64,000 nt of DNA from Holophagaceae bacterium (GTDB lineage Bacteria; Acidobacteriota; Holophagae; Holophagales; Holophagaceae). Position 1 is the first letter of the stretch, and each line of letters begins with the position of its first letter. Location: contig JADKJH010000003.1 of the NCBI GenBank assembly GCA_016722505.1, positions 124,001-188,000 of the forward strand, in the 5' to 3' direction. This document shows, piece by piece, positions 18,413-27,390 of the stretch. Position numbers and translations under genes: made by a program. The notes beneath the pieces are model-generated. The model had not been told where the DNA came from, searched no databases, and saw only the letters and a program-made list of their open reading frames with translations.

Positions 18413-21307
18413 CTATCTGAACGTTTCTTCAAGAGTCGCCTTGGTTATATTTTTCGGGGCGACATCCATTTTGAATTTTGAAATGGCCTGGTCTTCGTCC
18501 TTCAGTTGAGGCTTGGGCGCGGTATAGGCGGGGATGGGCGAAGCGTCCGCCAGCAGATCCTTGGTGAATTGATCCGCGTCCTTGGTCACCACGGCGATGT
18601 CGAGATGGGTGGTGCGCAGGTACTTGCGGATGGCTCGGTTCACATCATCGCCGGAGAGCGCCCTCAGCTTAGCTTTGAAGGTCTCGGCATAGGGACCCGT
18701 TCCAAGGTAGGCGTCATCCATGTCGTGGCCCAATTTTTTGGAACCCGTATCATTCAGATGATCCATGAACTTAACCAGCATGGTGCGGGTGGCTTGGAAA
18801 TCTTTTTCGGGCATGCCGCTGGTGATGAGCTTTTGCACCTCGAAGAGCGCGGCTTTGAGGGCGAAAGCGCCGTTTTTTGGATCCACCGGGCGGATCCACA
18901 CCTGCCAGATGTTGAGGGCGCGGGCCACGCCGGGGCTGGGCTGGAACTGGCGGCCGCCATTGGGGAAGGCCTCCAGATAGGTGTAATCGCCGTAGTTGAG
19001 GCCGCGCTCTTCGCGCAGCCGCTGGAAGAGAACGCCAGTGCTGTTGCGGTGTTGCCCAAGATATGCCGTGGCCACCCAGAGTGCCGCGAAATCAGGATGC
19101 GCGCGGTTGACCCGGGCATCCAATGGCTTGCCGCTCGCATCGCGTTCCCTCAAGGGAATACCGATGGAAATGGCGGTTGAGCGTGTCTCCTTGGTGATGA
19201 TGTGCATGTGCGAACCATCGGTAAGGTGCTCGGGTTCGTTCACCAGCACTTTGGGCGCGTCCGTATCGGGCAGTTTATCCAGGCCACGCAGAACGGCGGC
19301 TTTGTCCTCGGCGGAGTAGGAACCCGCCAAACCGAGAGACATGCGTTTCTTGGTGTAATAGGTTGCCGCGAAGGCCTTTACATCCGCCAGGGTGATCGCT
19401 TGAAGGCCGGTGGCTGTGCCCAGCACCGGATGAGCGTAGGGTTCGGCGAACATGCGCGATTCCAGGGCCAGCTTGCCCAGTTCCTCGTCGTTGCTGGCTT
19501 TGAGTCCCACATTCAAGGCATTGAGTTGCTGGGCCTTGAGCCGCTGGAAATCATCATCCTTGAAACCCGCTTCCAGCAGTTGTTCCAGGGCCAAGTCCAG
19601 CGCTTCTCCGGCCTTGAGCCGGGGAGCCGTGAGGCTGAAGGAAGTGAGTTCCTTGTCCACCAAGGCGCCGAGCCCGGATCCAGTGGCGGCGTAGGCTTTT
19701 TCCACCTCCGCCAGTCCGCGGTTCTTGGTGCCGGCATCGGCGGTCATGCTGGCTGTGAGCCGCGCCAGGCCCTCTTTTCCGGCGGGATCATGGATGGAGC
19801 CCACGCGGAAAACCGTGCGCATGGTCATTAATGGCGAGGCTGCATTGGGTTCTTCTGTAAGTAGAAGCCCAGGGAGTTCAGCGAGCTTTGCGGCGCGGGC
19901 TTCAGCGCCGTCGAATGGGCGATCCAGGTTGGCCGGGAAATCGCCATGGACCAGCGTGGTGATGACCCGGTTGTTGTCCCGGAAGGTCGCTTTCGCGATG
20001 CGCGCGAGATCGCTGGTGGTGACGGAATCCCGGAGAGAGGCGAGCTTGTTCACGGCCTCGGGATCCCGGTCGTAGGAAGTGAGCCTCGCGATGATCCCGG
20101 CGATGGAATCGGTGGAATCAAGCCTTCGCGCGAAGGCAAGGCGGGCTTCGGTCTTGGCGTCCTGCAGCTTGGCATTGGAGAAGGGCAGAGCCCGGGCCGA
20201 GGCGCAGGTGTCCAGAATGAGATCGCGCACGTAGGCCAGGTCTTCGGGCTTCTTCACCCGGGCGCCGATGGTGAAAAGGTCAGGATCCTTGGCCTCGCCG
20301 CCAAAAGCGAAGAGCTGGTCCACCTTCTGCTCCCGCACCACCAGGCGCTGGTACAACTCGGAACGGGATCCGAAAAGCAATTCCGAGGCCAGCGACAGCG
20401 CTTCGGAGCTGTTTTCGGTGGTACTGAATTTCGCCGGTGTATGAAAGCCCACGGTCATGTAGGGCAGGGTGGGGCTGGACCATGGGAGCCGCACATCCAC
20501 GGGCTTGGCAGAGGCCGGTTCGACAGGGACCACGGGCGGTTTCGCGGTGCCCCGCTTCCAGCCGCTGAAGTATTTCTCCACCAAGGGAAAGGCGGTCTCA
20601 GGCTTCACGTCGCCAGTGATGATCACGGTCACGTTCTCGGGGCGGTACCAGCGGTCGAAGAACTGCCGGGAGTAGGCGAACTGGTTGGGCATGTCCTCGA
20701 TGTCCTTCAGGAAACCCATGGTCGTGTGCTTGTAGGTGTGGGTGGTGAAGGCCGCGTCGCGCTGCACTTCCAGCAGCTTCTGGATGGGGTTGGAGGAATT
20801 CTTGTTGTATTCGCCGAGCACCGCGCGGCTCTCGGTTTTGAAGGCTTCTTCGCTGTAGGAAAGATTCTGGAAACGGTCCCCTTCCCGCTTGATCCAGCCT
20901 TCGAGATCATCTTTCGAGCAGAGCGTGTGGTAGTTCGTCAGATCGTCCGATGTGAACGCATTCTGCGATGCGCCGGTTTCTTTCAGCGCGTCGTTCCACA
21001 TTTCCGGGGGCACGGTCTTGGTGCCGCGGAACATCATGTGCTCGAAAAAATGCGCGAAGCCGGATTTGCCCGGTTCGACCTCATTCCGCGAGCCAGTGCT
21101 CACTGGGATCTGGATGCTCACGAGATTCGGCAGGCCCGTGGGAATCACGACGATTTTCAAACCGTTAGCCAGGATTTTCTGGTGGATGGGAAAAGGAAAG
21201 GCCTTGGCCGCTGGGGCCGCCACCCGCACGCTTTTGACGGGCTTGGCGGCTTCGGGCGCCGCCGCAAGGAGCAGGCATGGAATCAGGGGTAGAAGGGCTT
21301 TGCGCAT
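18413..21307 (-). CDS. M16 (insulinase/pitrilysin) family zinc metallopeptidase, exported
   Basis: Large M16 peptidase of 964 aa with signal peptide (MRKALLPLIPCLLLAAAPEA). The inverted zinc motif HFFEH is at residues 86-90, with the distal glutamate in SRAVLGEYNKN about 75 residues later. Two M16 halves are present; only the N-terminal one carries the zinc ligands, as in single-chain members. It should degrade peptides in the periplasm or outside. A downstream exported SnoaL-like gene lies just upstream on the same strand (from 21341), so the two may form an operon. Confidence 0.92.
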   Translation of the reverse strand: MRKALLPLIPCLLLAAAPEAAKPVKSVRVAAPAAKAFPFPIHQKILANGLKIVVIPTGLPNLVSIQIPVSTGSRNEVEPGKSGFAHFFEHMMFRGTKTVPPEMWNDALKETGASQNAFTSDDLTNYHTLCSKDDLEGWIKREGDRFQNLSYSEEAFKTESRAVLGEYNKNSSNPIQKLLEVQRDAAFTTHTYKHTTMGFLKDIEDMPNQFAYSRQFFDRWYRPENVTVIITGDVKPETAFPLVEKYFSGWKRGTAKPPVVPVEPASAKPVDVRLPWSSPTLPYMTVGFHTPAKFSTTENSSEALSLASELLFGSRSELYQRLVVREQKVDQLFAFGGEAKDPDLFTIGARVKKPEDLAYVRDLILDTCASARALPFSNAKLQDAKTEARLAFARRLDSTDSIAGIIARLTSYDRDPEAVNKLASLRDSVTTSDLARIAKATFRDNNRVITTLVHGDFPANLDRPFDGAEARAAKLAELPGLLLTEEPNAASPLMTMRTVFRVGSIHDPAGKEGLARLTASMTADAGTKNRGLAEVEKAYAATGSGLGALVDKELTSFSLTAPRLKAGEALDLALEQLLEAGFKDDDFQRLKAQQLNALNVGLKASNDEELGKLALESRMFAEPYAHPVLGTATGLQAITLADVKAFAATYYTKKRMSLGLAGSYSAEDKAAVLRGLDKLPDTDAPKVLVNEPEHLTDGSHMHIITKETRSTAISIGIPLRERDASGKPLDARVNRAHPDFAALWVATAYLGQHRNSTGVLFQRLREERGLNYGDYTYLEAFPNGGRQFQPSPGVARALNIWQVWIRPVDPKNGAFALKAALFEVQKLITSGMPEKDFQATRTMLVKFMDHLNDTGSKKLGHDMDDAYLGTGPYAETFKAKLRALSGDDVNRAIRKYLRTTHLDIAVVTKDADQFTKDLLADASPIPAYTAPKPQLKDEDQAISKFKMDVAPKNITKATLEETFR

Positions 21308-21340
21308 GGCGACCTCGGGGAATGGATTCAGGGAAAAGAT

Positions 21341-22336
21341 TCAGGGCATGGGATCTTCGATATCGAGGACGACTTTCCAGCGGCCCGTGGGCTGGCGTTT
21401 CCAGATGTGCAGAAAAATATAATTGCGGGCCGCCTGCTTACGCATGGTTTCAGGCTTGGGCACGGCCGCCGGGTTGGGGACATATTCCCTGATTCCGTAG
21501 GCATAGCCCAGATCGTTGCTCCTGGCTACAGCACTGCCCAGGCAGGTCCATTTTACGATGCCGTCAACCTTTTCCAGGGCTTTCCGGATAACGTCCAGCT
21601 GGGTGGTGGGCTGGGAATCTGCGCGGTAGAAACGCGCATCGGCGGCCAGGTAGGTGTTGTAGGCCGATAGGATTCCCTTCACCGATGCCAAGTTGGAGAA
21701 GGTTTTCTCCAGGTTCTGAAGTTCCTCGGCGCTGAACGGTGGCTGACCATCGGCCTTCGCCGTCCCTTTCGTATTTTCAGGTTCAAAAACGGGATCAGCT
21801 TCACCGGGTGCGGCGTGGGAAGAACCCATGTCCAGCAGGAGTTTCCAGGCACCCCCACGGTGTCCCCAAACGGAAACGAAATGCCCATGGACAACCTGTT
21901 TTGATTCCGCTTCGGCGCGCCATTGGTAGGGCCCCGTGGAATAACCCAGGTCCCCGGCTTCGCTGACTTCAACGAAGGAAGGAAACCAAGCCAGTTTAGA
22001 TGAGGAGGGTTTCTGCACCCGAAGCCAGGCTTTGCCGTTCACGGGGCCTGGCCGGAACAGCACGCCCAGATCATCCAGCACGTCCAGGAAGGCTGCCGTC
22101 GTGCCCAGCTCTTCAGCCTTTTTTGCGAAGGCCAATTCAGCTTTCACCAACGATTGAGCCGAGCGGGTCTTGAAGCTGGGCGCAGGTTTCACCGCAGGTG
22201 TTTCTTGGGATGGAGCCGCCACCCTCCTGCTTTCAGAAGGCGCAGCCTGTTCAGGCGTCTGGGGCGCTCTGCGTTGGGAACTGTGGGTTGGCGCCTGGGA
22301 AACAATAGCCAGCGTCAAAATGGGAATGAAAAGCAT
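21341..22336 (-). CDS. Exported SnoaL/DUF4440-like protein, two domains
   Basis: Exported protein of 331 aa. A signal peptide (MLFIPILTLAIVSQA) is followed by a Pro/Ala/Ser-rich linker (residues 17-60) and two SnoaL-like (nuclear transport factor 2 fold) domains. The first has LGYSTGPYQW ... VSVWGHRGGAWKLLLDMG, and the second has LGYAYGIREY ... YIFLHIWKRQPTGRWKVVLD. These are typical DUF4440-type repeats without assigned activity. TAGTTT ends exactly 6 nt before the ATG, the geometry of a leaderless promoter. The gene is followed closely by the M16 peptidase gene. Confidence 0.78.
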   Translation of the reverse strand: MLFIPILTLAIVSQAPTHSSQRRAPQTPEQAAPSESRRVAAPSQETPAVKPAPSFKTRSAQSLVKAELAFAKKAEELGTTAAFLDVLDDLGVLFRPGPVNGKAWLRVQKPSSSKLAWFPSFVEVSEAGDLGYSTGPYQWRAEAESKQVVHGHFVSVWGHRGGAWKLLLDMGSSHAAPGEADPVFEPENTKGTAKADGQPPFSAEELQNLEKTFSNLASVKGILSAYNTYLAADARFYRADSQPTTQLDVIRKALEKVDGIVKWTCLGSAVARSNDLGYAYGIREYVPNPAAVPKPETMRKQAARNYIFLHIWKRQPTGRWKVVLDIEDPMP

Positions 22337-22380
22337 ACGAAAAAACTAACACAGGTTGGATGGCCTGGCCGTAACTGCCC

Positions 22381-23469
22381 TCACTCGCGGATGTAGTGGC
22401 AGGTGTATCCGTTGGGATGTTTTTGCAGGTAGTCCTGGTGGTTTTCCTCGGCCAAATAGAAAGTCTTGGCGGGGACGATTTCCGTGACCACTTTCTTGGG
22501 CCATTTGCCGCTGGCGTCCACTTCGGCCTTCACTTTTCCAGCCACCAGCCGCTGAGCCTCATCATGGAAGAAGATCGCGGAACGGTACTGGCTGCCGGTG
22601 TCGTTGCCCTGGCGGTTCAACGTGGTGGGATCGTGGATGCGGAAGAAAAACCGCAGGATGGCTTCGTAGGTGGTCTTGGCTGGATCGAAGTGGATCTCGA
22701 TGGCTTCGGCATGGCCGGACCTGCTGTCGTGGGTGTCTTCGTATTTCGGATTCGCCAGATGGCCGCCGGTATAGCCGACACGGGTGGTGGTGACGCCCGG
22801 CTGCTTGCGGATGAGTTCCTGCATGCCCCAGAAACAGCCGCCCGCCAGGGTGGCGACATTCGAAGAAACGGGCGCATCCGCCACCTTCGTGGCGGGTTTG
22901 CCGAACACGGGCAGGTAGCTTCCGAAGCCTTCCTTTTCGAGATCTTCCACCGGGATGAATTTCAACGACGCCGAATTGATGCAATAGCGCAGGTGCGTGG
23001 GGCCAGGGCCGTCGTCAAACACATGGCCCAGATGTGAATCGCTGTTCTTGGAGCGCACTTCGGTGCGGGCCATGCCGAAGGATGAATCCGTTTTTTCCAC
23101 GACCTTTTTTGCTTCCAAGGGTTTGGAGAAGCTGGGCCAGCCGCAGCCGGAATCAAATTTGTCCTTGGATGAGAACAACGGCTCGCCGCTCACCACGTCC
23201 ACGTATAAGCCCTCGCGGTGGTTGTCCCAGAATTCGTTGCGGAAGGCCGGTTCTGTGGCCGCCTCCTGGGTGACTTTGTATTGCATGGGCGTGAGCCGCT
23301 GCTGGAGTTCGGCCTTATCAGGTTTCTTGGAATCGCTCACTTTGGTTTTCTCCGTGGGAAGAAGGGCTGTCGAGGTTTTATCAGCCGGGTGCATGGGCAG
23401 GAACGCGATGCCAGCTCCGGCAAGCAAGGTAAGGATCGCCGCCATTCCCCATTTTGCAGTCCACATCAT
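22381..23469 (-). CDS. msrAB: Exported methionine sulfoxide reductase MsrB-MsrA fusion
   Basis: Bifunctional methionine sulfoxide reductase of 362 aa that repairs both Met-sulfoxide diastereomers. An N-terminal membrane anchor or signal (WGMAAILTLLAGAGIAFLP) precedes the MsrB domain (SGCGWPSF and catalytic Cys in HLRYCINSASLKF, without the zinc CxxC pairs). The MsrA domain follows with GGCFWGMQ. The order MsrB-MsrA is the reverse of PilB-type fusions. ATG at 23469 follows AAGGAG by 7 nt. Upstream, the reading frame would enter the octamer repeat at 23534-23584, so longer starts are rejected. It probably protects periplasmic proteins. Confidence 0.92.
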   Translation of the reverse strand: MMWTAKWGMAAILTLLAGAGIAFLPMHPADKTSTALLPTEKTKVSDSKKPDKAELQQRLTPMQYKVTQEAATEPAFRNEFWDNHREGLYVDVVSGEPLFSSKDKFDSGCGWPSFSKPLEAKKVVEKTDSSFGMARTEVRSKNSDSHLGHVFDDGPGPTHLRYCINSASLKFIPVEDLEKEGFGSYLPVFGKPATKVADAPVSSNVATLAGGCFWGMQELIRKQPGVTTTRVGYTGGHLANPKYEDTHDSRSGHAEAIEIHFDPAKTTYEAILRFFFRIHDPTTLNRQGNDTGSQYRSAIFFHDEAQRLVAGKVKAEVDASGKWPKKVVTEIVPAKTFYLAEENHQDYLQKHPNGYTCHYIRE

Positions 23470-23533
23470 GCGTTCAACTCCTTGTCTGGAACTGTGATGC
23501 CTGAACCTCGCGGGGCGTTCCGGTAAAAAAGCC

Positions 23534-23626
23534 GAGAAGTCGAAAAGTTGAAAAGTTGAAAAGTCGAGAAGTCGAGAGTCGAGGGGTGTGCTCACAACCT
23601 ACCGCCCACCGCCTACCGCCCACAGC
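23534..23626. repeat. Octamer array (GARAAGTY) plus heptamer array (CYACCGC)
   Basis: Between msrAB and the molybdenum hydroxylase operon. Five full octamers GAGAAGTC, GAAAAGTT, GAAAAGTT, GAAAAGTC, GAGAAGTC run from 23534 to 23573, then shortened copies to 23584. After a 14-nt gap four heptamers CTACCGC, CCACCGC, CTACCGC, CCACAGC run from 23599 to 23626. Both arrays lie in a divergent promoter region. Confidence 0.9.
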
Positions 23627-23687
23627 CTTAAATTGATTGCGATGGGGAGTGAGCATAAAGTTTGAACACACTTCCCCGAGGTGGCCT

Positions 23688-24167
23688 ATGTCGCACGTTG
23701 AATTTTCAGTGAACGGATTCTCCAAGGCTGTGGAAGTGGATCCCGACATGCCCCTGTTGTGGGTGCTGAGGGATGTGCTCGGCCTCACCGGAACCAAGTT
23801 CGGATGCGGCGCGGGCGTGTGCGGCTGCTGCACGTTGCATCTGAATGGCGAGGCTATCCGCGCCTGCCAGACGCCCATCAAAGAAGTGGCCGGGAAATCC
23901 GTGACCACCATCGAAGGCCTATCGAAAGATGGCGTCCACCCGGTGCAAAAGGCCTGGATCGAAGAGGACGTGGCCCAGTGCGGCTACTGCCAGCCTGGCC
24001 AGATCATGCAGGCAGCCTGGCTGCTGTCCAAACACCCCCACCCCACGGATGCCGACATCAATGAAGGAATGGCCGAGAACATCTGCCGCTGCGGAACCTA
24101 CAACCGCATCCGCTGCGCCATCCATCGTGCCGCAGGCGACGAATGCGCCACCGGAAAGGAGGCCTGA
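23688..24167 (+). CDS. Molybdenum hydroxylase 2Fe-2S subunit (IorA/CoxS-like)
   Basis: Small iron-sulfur subunit of a xanthine-oxidase-family enzyme, 159 aa. The plant-type 2Fe-2S cluster site is KFGCGAGVCGCCTLHL, and the second, hydroxylase-specific cluster site is QCGYCQPGQIMQA with NICRCGTYNRIR. It passes electrons from the Mo site to an acceptor. ATG at 23688 is chosen by homologue start (MSHVEFSVNG). It is the first gene of a tight operon with the Mo-binding subunit (start 2 nt after this stop). No FAD subunit follows, which fits the isoquinoline-oxidoreductase/aldehyde-oxidoreductase two-subunit type. Confidence 0.92.
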   Translation: MSHVEFSVNGFSKAVEVDPDMPLLWVLRDVLGLTGTKFGCGAGVCGCCTLHLNGEAIRACQTPIKEVAGKSVTTIEGLSKDGVHPVQKAWIEEDVAQCGYCQPGQIMQAAWLLSKHPHPTDADINEGMAENICRCGTYNRIRCAIHRAAGDECATGKEA

Positions 24168-24168
24168 G

Positions 24169-26334
24169 ATGTCCACCCGCCGCGACTTTGTCAAGACCAC
24201 CTGCCTTTCCCTCGCCTTCACGCTGCCCATGGAACCAAGGCTGCGATTCGAAATGGCGGATCCGATCGAACCCGGAGGCGTTTTGGCCCCAAGCGCATTT
24301 CTACGTATTGATGGCGATGGAACCGTCACCATTTGGGCCAATAAATCTGAAATGGGGCAGGGGGTCCGCACCAGCCTGGCCATGGCAATGGCCGAGGAAC
24401 TTGATGCGGATTGGTCCAAGGTGAAAGTGCAGCAGGCTTCCAGCGCCGCGAAGTTCGGCGATCTGGGCATCACGGGCGGCAGCCAAAGCACCCGGAGCAC
24501 CTTCACGCCTTACCGCACCATGGGCGCCACGGCGCGGGAGATGCTTATCAGTGCCGCCGCCGCCAAATGGAAAGTGGACCGCGCCGTGTGCAAGGCCGAA
24601 AACGGCTTCATCGTCCATGGCACGAAACGCATCGCTTACGGGGAACTGGTGGAAGCGGCCTCCAAGCTGGAGCCGCCCAAGGACCCGCCGCTGAAGCATG
24701 CGAAAAATTTCCGCATCGTCGGCACGGACGTGAAGCGCCTGGATGGCCCGGACATCGTCACGGGCCGCGCCCAGTTCGGTTCGGACCTCAAGCTGCCGGG
24801 AATGCTTTACGCGTCCGTTCAACGCTGCCCGGTTTTTGGCGGAAAACTGAAATCCGTGGATGCCACCGCCGCCAAGGCCGTGCCCGGCGTGAAGCGCATC
24901 ATCAACATTTCCAGCGGCGTGGCCGTGCTCGCGGACAGCACCTGGGCCGCGCTCAACGGCCGCGAAGCCTTGAAGATCCAGTGGGACGAAGGCGCCCATG
25001 CTTCCGCATCCACCATGGAAATCTGGAAGGGTTTTGAAGCGCGCCTGAAGACGCCGGGAAAGGTGGTCCGCAAGGAAGGGAAGGGAACAGCCGCCTTGGG
25101 GAAGAACGCCATCCACGCCCGCTACGATTGCCCCTTCCTGGCCCACGCCACCATGGAGCCCATGGTGGGCCTGGCGGATGTGAAGCCGGACCGCTGCGAC
25201 ATCTACGCGCCATCCCAAGGTCCCGGCTGGTCCATGGCTGCCATCCAGCAGATCACGGGCATGAAACCTGAGCAGATCGAGGTCCATATGCCGCTGCTCG
25301 GCGGAGGTTTCGGGCGACGCGCCATGGCTGATTTCATCGTGGAAGCTGTGGAATGTTCCAAGACCGCGGGTGTGCCGGTGAAAGTGCAGTACTCGCGGGA
25401 GGACGACATACAGCACGACTACTACCGCCCCGGCACACTGCACCAACTTTCGGGCAGCCTCGATGGCAGCGGCCGTCCCCATGCCTGGCATCACCGCTTC
25501 ACGGGGCCTTCCATCGCCGCCTCGCTGAAGATGCCCTGGCCGCCGGAAGCCACCGAGCTTTCAGGGGCCGCGGATCTGGCCTATGAGATTCCCAACATGC
25601 AGGTGGAGTGGGCTCAGAGCGACACGCCGTTCCCAGTGGGTTTCTGGCGCGCGGTGCCTGCATCCTTCAACCCTTTCGTCACCGAATCATTCCTGGATGA
25701 ACTTGCCCATAAGGCGGGCAAGGATCCGCTCGACTTCCGCGTAGCGCTACTGAAAAAGGATGAAAAACGGAAAGTCGGCCACGACGAACTGGATCCGGCG
25801 CGGTTGCGCCGCGTGATCGAGTTGGCCGCCGAAAAGGCCGGGTGGAAGGCTTGGCGCATGGCCAAGCACGCCAAGGGGCGTGGCATGGGAATCGCCGCCC
25901 ACGCCTACCTGGAATGCGGCACCTACGTGGCGGAAGTGGCCGAAGTGGAGGTTCTGAAGGACGGCCGCGTGAAGGTCCACCGCGTGGTCTGCGCCGTGGA
26001 TTGCGGTCTGGCCATCAACCCTCTCAACATCCGCGCGCAGATGGAAAGCGGCATCATTTTCGGCCTTTCGGCGGCGCTCCACGGCGAGATCACGCTGGAG
26101 AAAGGCCGCGTGGCGCAGAATGGTTTTTCCGACTACCCCATGCTGCGCTTGGCTGACAGCCCCAGGATCGAGGTCCATATCGTGAAGAGCGATCTGCCCC
26201 CCGGCGGCGTCGGCGAACCGGGCCTGCCGCCCATCGCGCCCGCCGTGGCCAACGCGATCTTCGCCGCCACCGGCAAGCGCATCCGCAGCATGCCGATGAC
26301 GCCCGGAAAAATCCTCAAAGCAGCCAAAGCGTGA
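24169..26334 (+). CDS. Molybdenum hydroxylase Mo-binding subunit (IorB-like), Tat-exported
   Basis: Large subunit of 721 aa binding molybdopterin cytosine dinucleotide. It starts with STRRDFVKTT, a Tat signal core, so the folded enzyme is likely exported to the periplasm. Family blocks include NKSEMGQGVRTSLAMAMAEE, GGSQSTRS, LLGGGFGRRAMADF and the C-terminal GGVGEPGLPP. AAGGAGG precedes ATG 24169. Known relatives are isoquinoline 1-oxidoreductase and membrane-linked aldehyde dehydrogenases; the substrate here cannot be read from sequence. XdhC and MocA follow in the same operon. Confidence 0.92.
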   Translation: MSTRRDFVKTTCLSLAFTLPMEPRLRFEMADPIEPGGVLAPSAFLRIDGDGTVTIWANKSEMGQGVRTSLAMAMAEELDADWSKVKVQQASSAAKFGDLGITGGSQSTRSTFTPYRTMGATAREMLISAAAAKWKVDRAVCKAENGFIVHGTKRIAYGELVEAASKLEPPKDPPLKHAKNFRIVGTDVKRLDGPDIVTGRAQFGSDLKLPGMLYASVQRCPVFGGKLKSVDATAAKAVPGVKRIINISSGVAVLADSTWAALNGREALKIQWDEGAHASASTMEIWKGFEARLKTPGKVVRKEGKGTAALGKNAIHARYDCPFLAHATMEPMVGLADVKPDRCDIYAPSQGPGWSMAAIQQITGMKPEQIEVHMPLLGGGFGRRAMADFIVEAVECSKTAGVPVKVQYSREDDIQHDYYRPGTLHQLSGSLDGSGRPHAWHHRFTGPSIAASLKMPWPPEATELSGAADLAYEIPNMQVEWAQSDTPFPVGFWRAVPASFNPFVTESFLDELAHKAGKDPLDFRVALLKKDEKRKVGHDELDPARLRRVIELAAEKAGWKAWRMAKHAKGRGMGIAAHAYLECGTYVAEVAEVEVLKDGRVKVHRVVCAVDCGLAINPLNIRAQMESGIIFGLSAALHGEITLEKGRVAQNGFSDYPMLRLADSPRIEVHIVKSDLPPGGVGEPGLPPIAPAVANAIFAATGKRIRSMPMTPGKILKAAKA

Positions 26335-27338
26335 GCGGACTCCGTCCCATCCTGAATGCCATCCACTCTGCCGAAGGTCCGTTCCTGCTGGCCACGCTGG
26401 TGCGCGTGGAGGGCTCCAGCTACCGCCGGCCCGGCGCAAGGCTATTGATGGACGCGAACGGCCCGGTGCATGGATCCCTCAGCGGCGGTTGCCTGGAGGC
26501 GGATGTATTCGCCCGGGGCCAGGAATGCCTGGCCACAGGCAAGCCGCTGTTGCTCCGCTACGATCTGCGCTCGGATCTGGATCTCATCTGGGGGACGGGT
26601 TCAGGCTGCGAGGGAGTGGCGGAAATCCTGGTGGAACGGTTCGAAGACACAGGCTGGGTCAAGCGCTTGGAAAGCGCATTGATCGAGCGCCGTTCCATCC
26701 GCATGGGCACCAGGCTGGATGCGCCCCGGCTGGGCGAGCGCATCTTTCTAGGTGATGAAGCGCCAGACAAGGGTGATGAAGCACCAGGCAAGGATCCTGA
26801 TCTTTTTGTCGAGCATTTCAAACCGCCCGTCGCGCTGTGGATTTTCGGCGCCGGGGACGATGCCAGGCACCTCGTCAACATGGCCAAGTCGCTTGGGTAT
26901 TGGGTCGGATTGGTGGATCACCGTCCGGCCTTCGTGCGTCCGGAACGCTTTCCCGAGGCCGATGCGGTGAAATGCCTGCGGCCTGCCTCGGGCTTGGCTG
27001 AAATCCCGCTGGATGCCCGCAGCGCGGCCATCCTGATCACCCATCATTTTGAAATGGATAGTGGCTGGATGAGGCTGCTGATGCCGAGCCAGGCTGGTTA
27101 TATCGGGCTCATGGGCCATCGCCGCCGGAGCGAGCGCATCCTTGCCGAACTTGAAACAGCGCCCACCGCAGCCCAGACCGCGCGCTTCTACTCGCCGGTG
27201 GGCCTGGATCTCGGAAGCGAATCGCCGGAAACCATCGCGCTGGCCATCCTCGCGGAACTCCAGGCGGTTTTCGGTGGCAAACAGGCTGTCCACCTGCGCG
27301 ATGCCAAAGGCGTGATCCATGCCGGTGGTCCGCGGTGA
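26331..27338 (+). CDS. xdhC: XdhC-family Mo-cofactor chaperone
   Basis: XdhC/CoxI-type protein of 335 aa that holds and hands sulfurated molybdenum cofactor to the large hydroxylase subunit. The N-terminal XdhC domain begins with LLATLVRVEGSSYRRPGARL and has GSLSGGCLEADV. The C-terminal Rossmann part has IFGAGDDARHLV and ITHHFEMD. The GTG start overlaps the stop of the Mo subunit by 4 nt (GTGA), so translation is coupled. A short repeat GDEAPDKGDEAPGKD lies in the linker between domains. Confidence 0.92.
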   Translation: MSGLRPILNAIHSAEGPFLLATLVRVEGSSYRRPGARLLMDANGPVHGSLSGGCLEADVFARGQECLATGKPLLLRYDLRSDLDLIWGTGSGCEGVAEILVERFEDTGWVKRLESALIERRSIRMGTRLDAPRLGERIFLGDEAPDKGDEAPGKDPDLFVEHFKPPVALWIFGAGDDARHLVNMAKSLGYWVGLVDHRPAFVRPERFPEADAVKCLRPASGLAEIPLDARSAAILITHHFEMDSGWMRLLMPSQAGYIGLMGHRRRSERILAELETAPTAAQTARFYSPVGLDLGSESPETIALAILAELQAVFGGKQAVHLRDAKGVIHAGGPR

Positions 27339-27344
27339 GCCCGT

Positions 27345-27390
27345 CATGAGGCGATCATGAGCATTGCCATGAGGCGATCATGAGCATTGC
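27345..27390 (+). repeat. 23-bp tandem duplication over the mocA start
   Basis: The 23-nt unit 27345-27367 is repeated exactly at 27368-27390. Each copy holds GAGG, CGATC and an ATG. The second copy supplies the mocA ATG (27380). The first copy's ATG (27357) opens an 8-codon reading frame (MSIAMRRS) whose TGA overlaps the mocA start as ATGA. Confidence 0.95.

Noticed and set aside
23470..23595. N-terminal extension of msrAB read through the octamer array
   Set aside because: The extension is low-complexity sequence coded by the repeat. ATG 23469 has AAGGAG at proper spacing and starts a membrane anchor.
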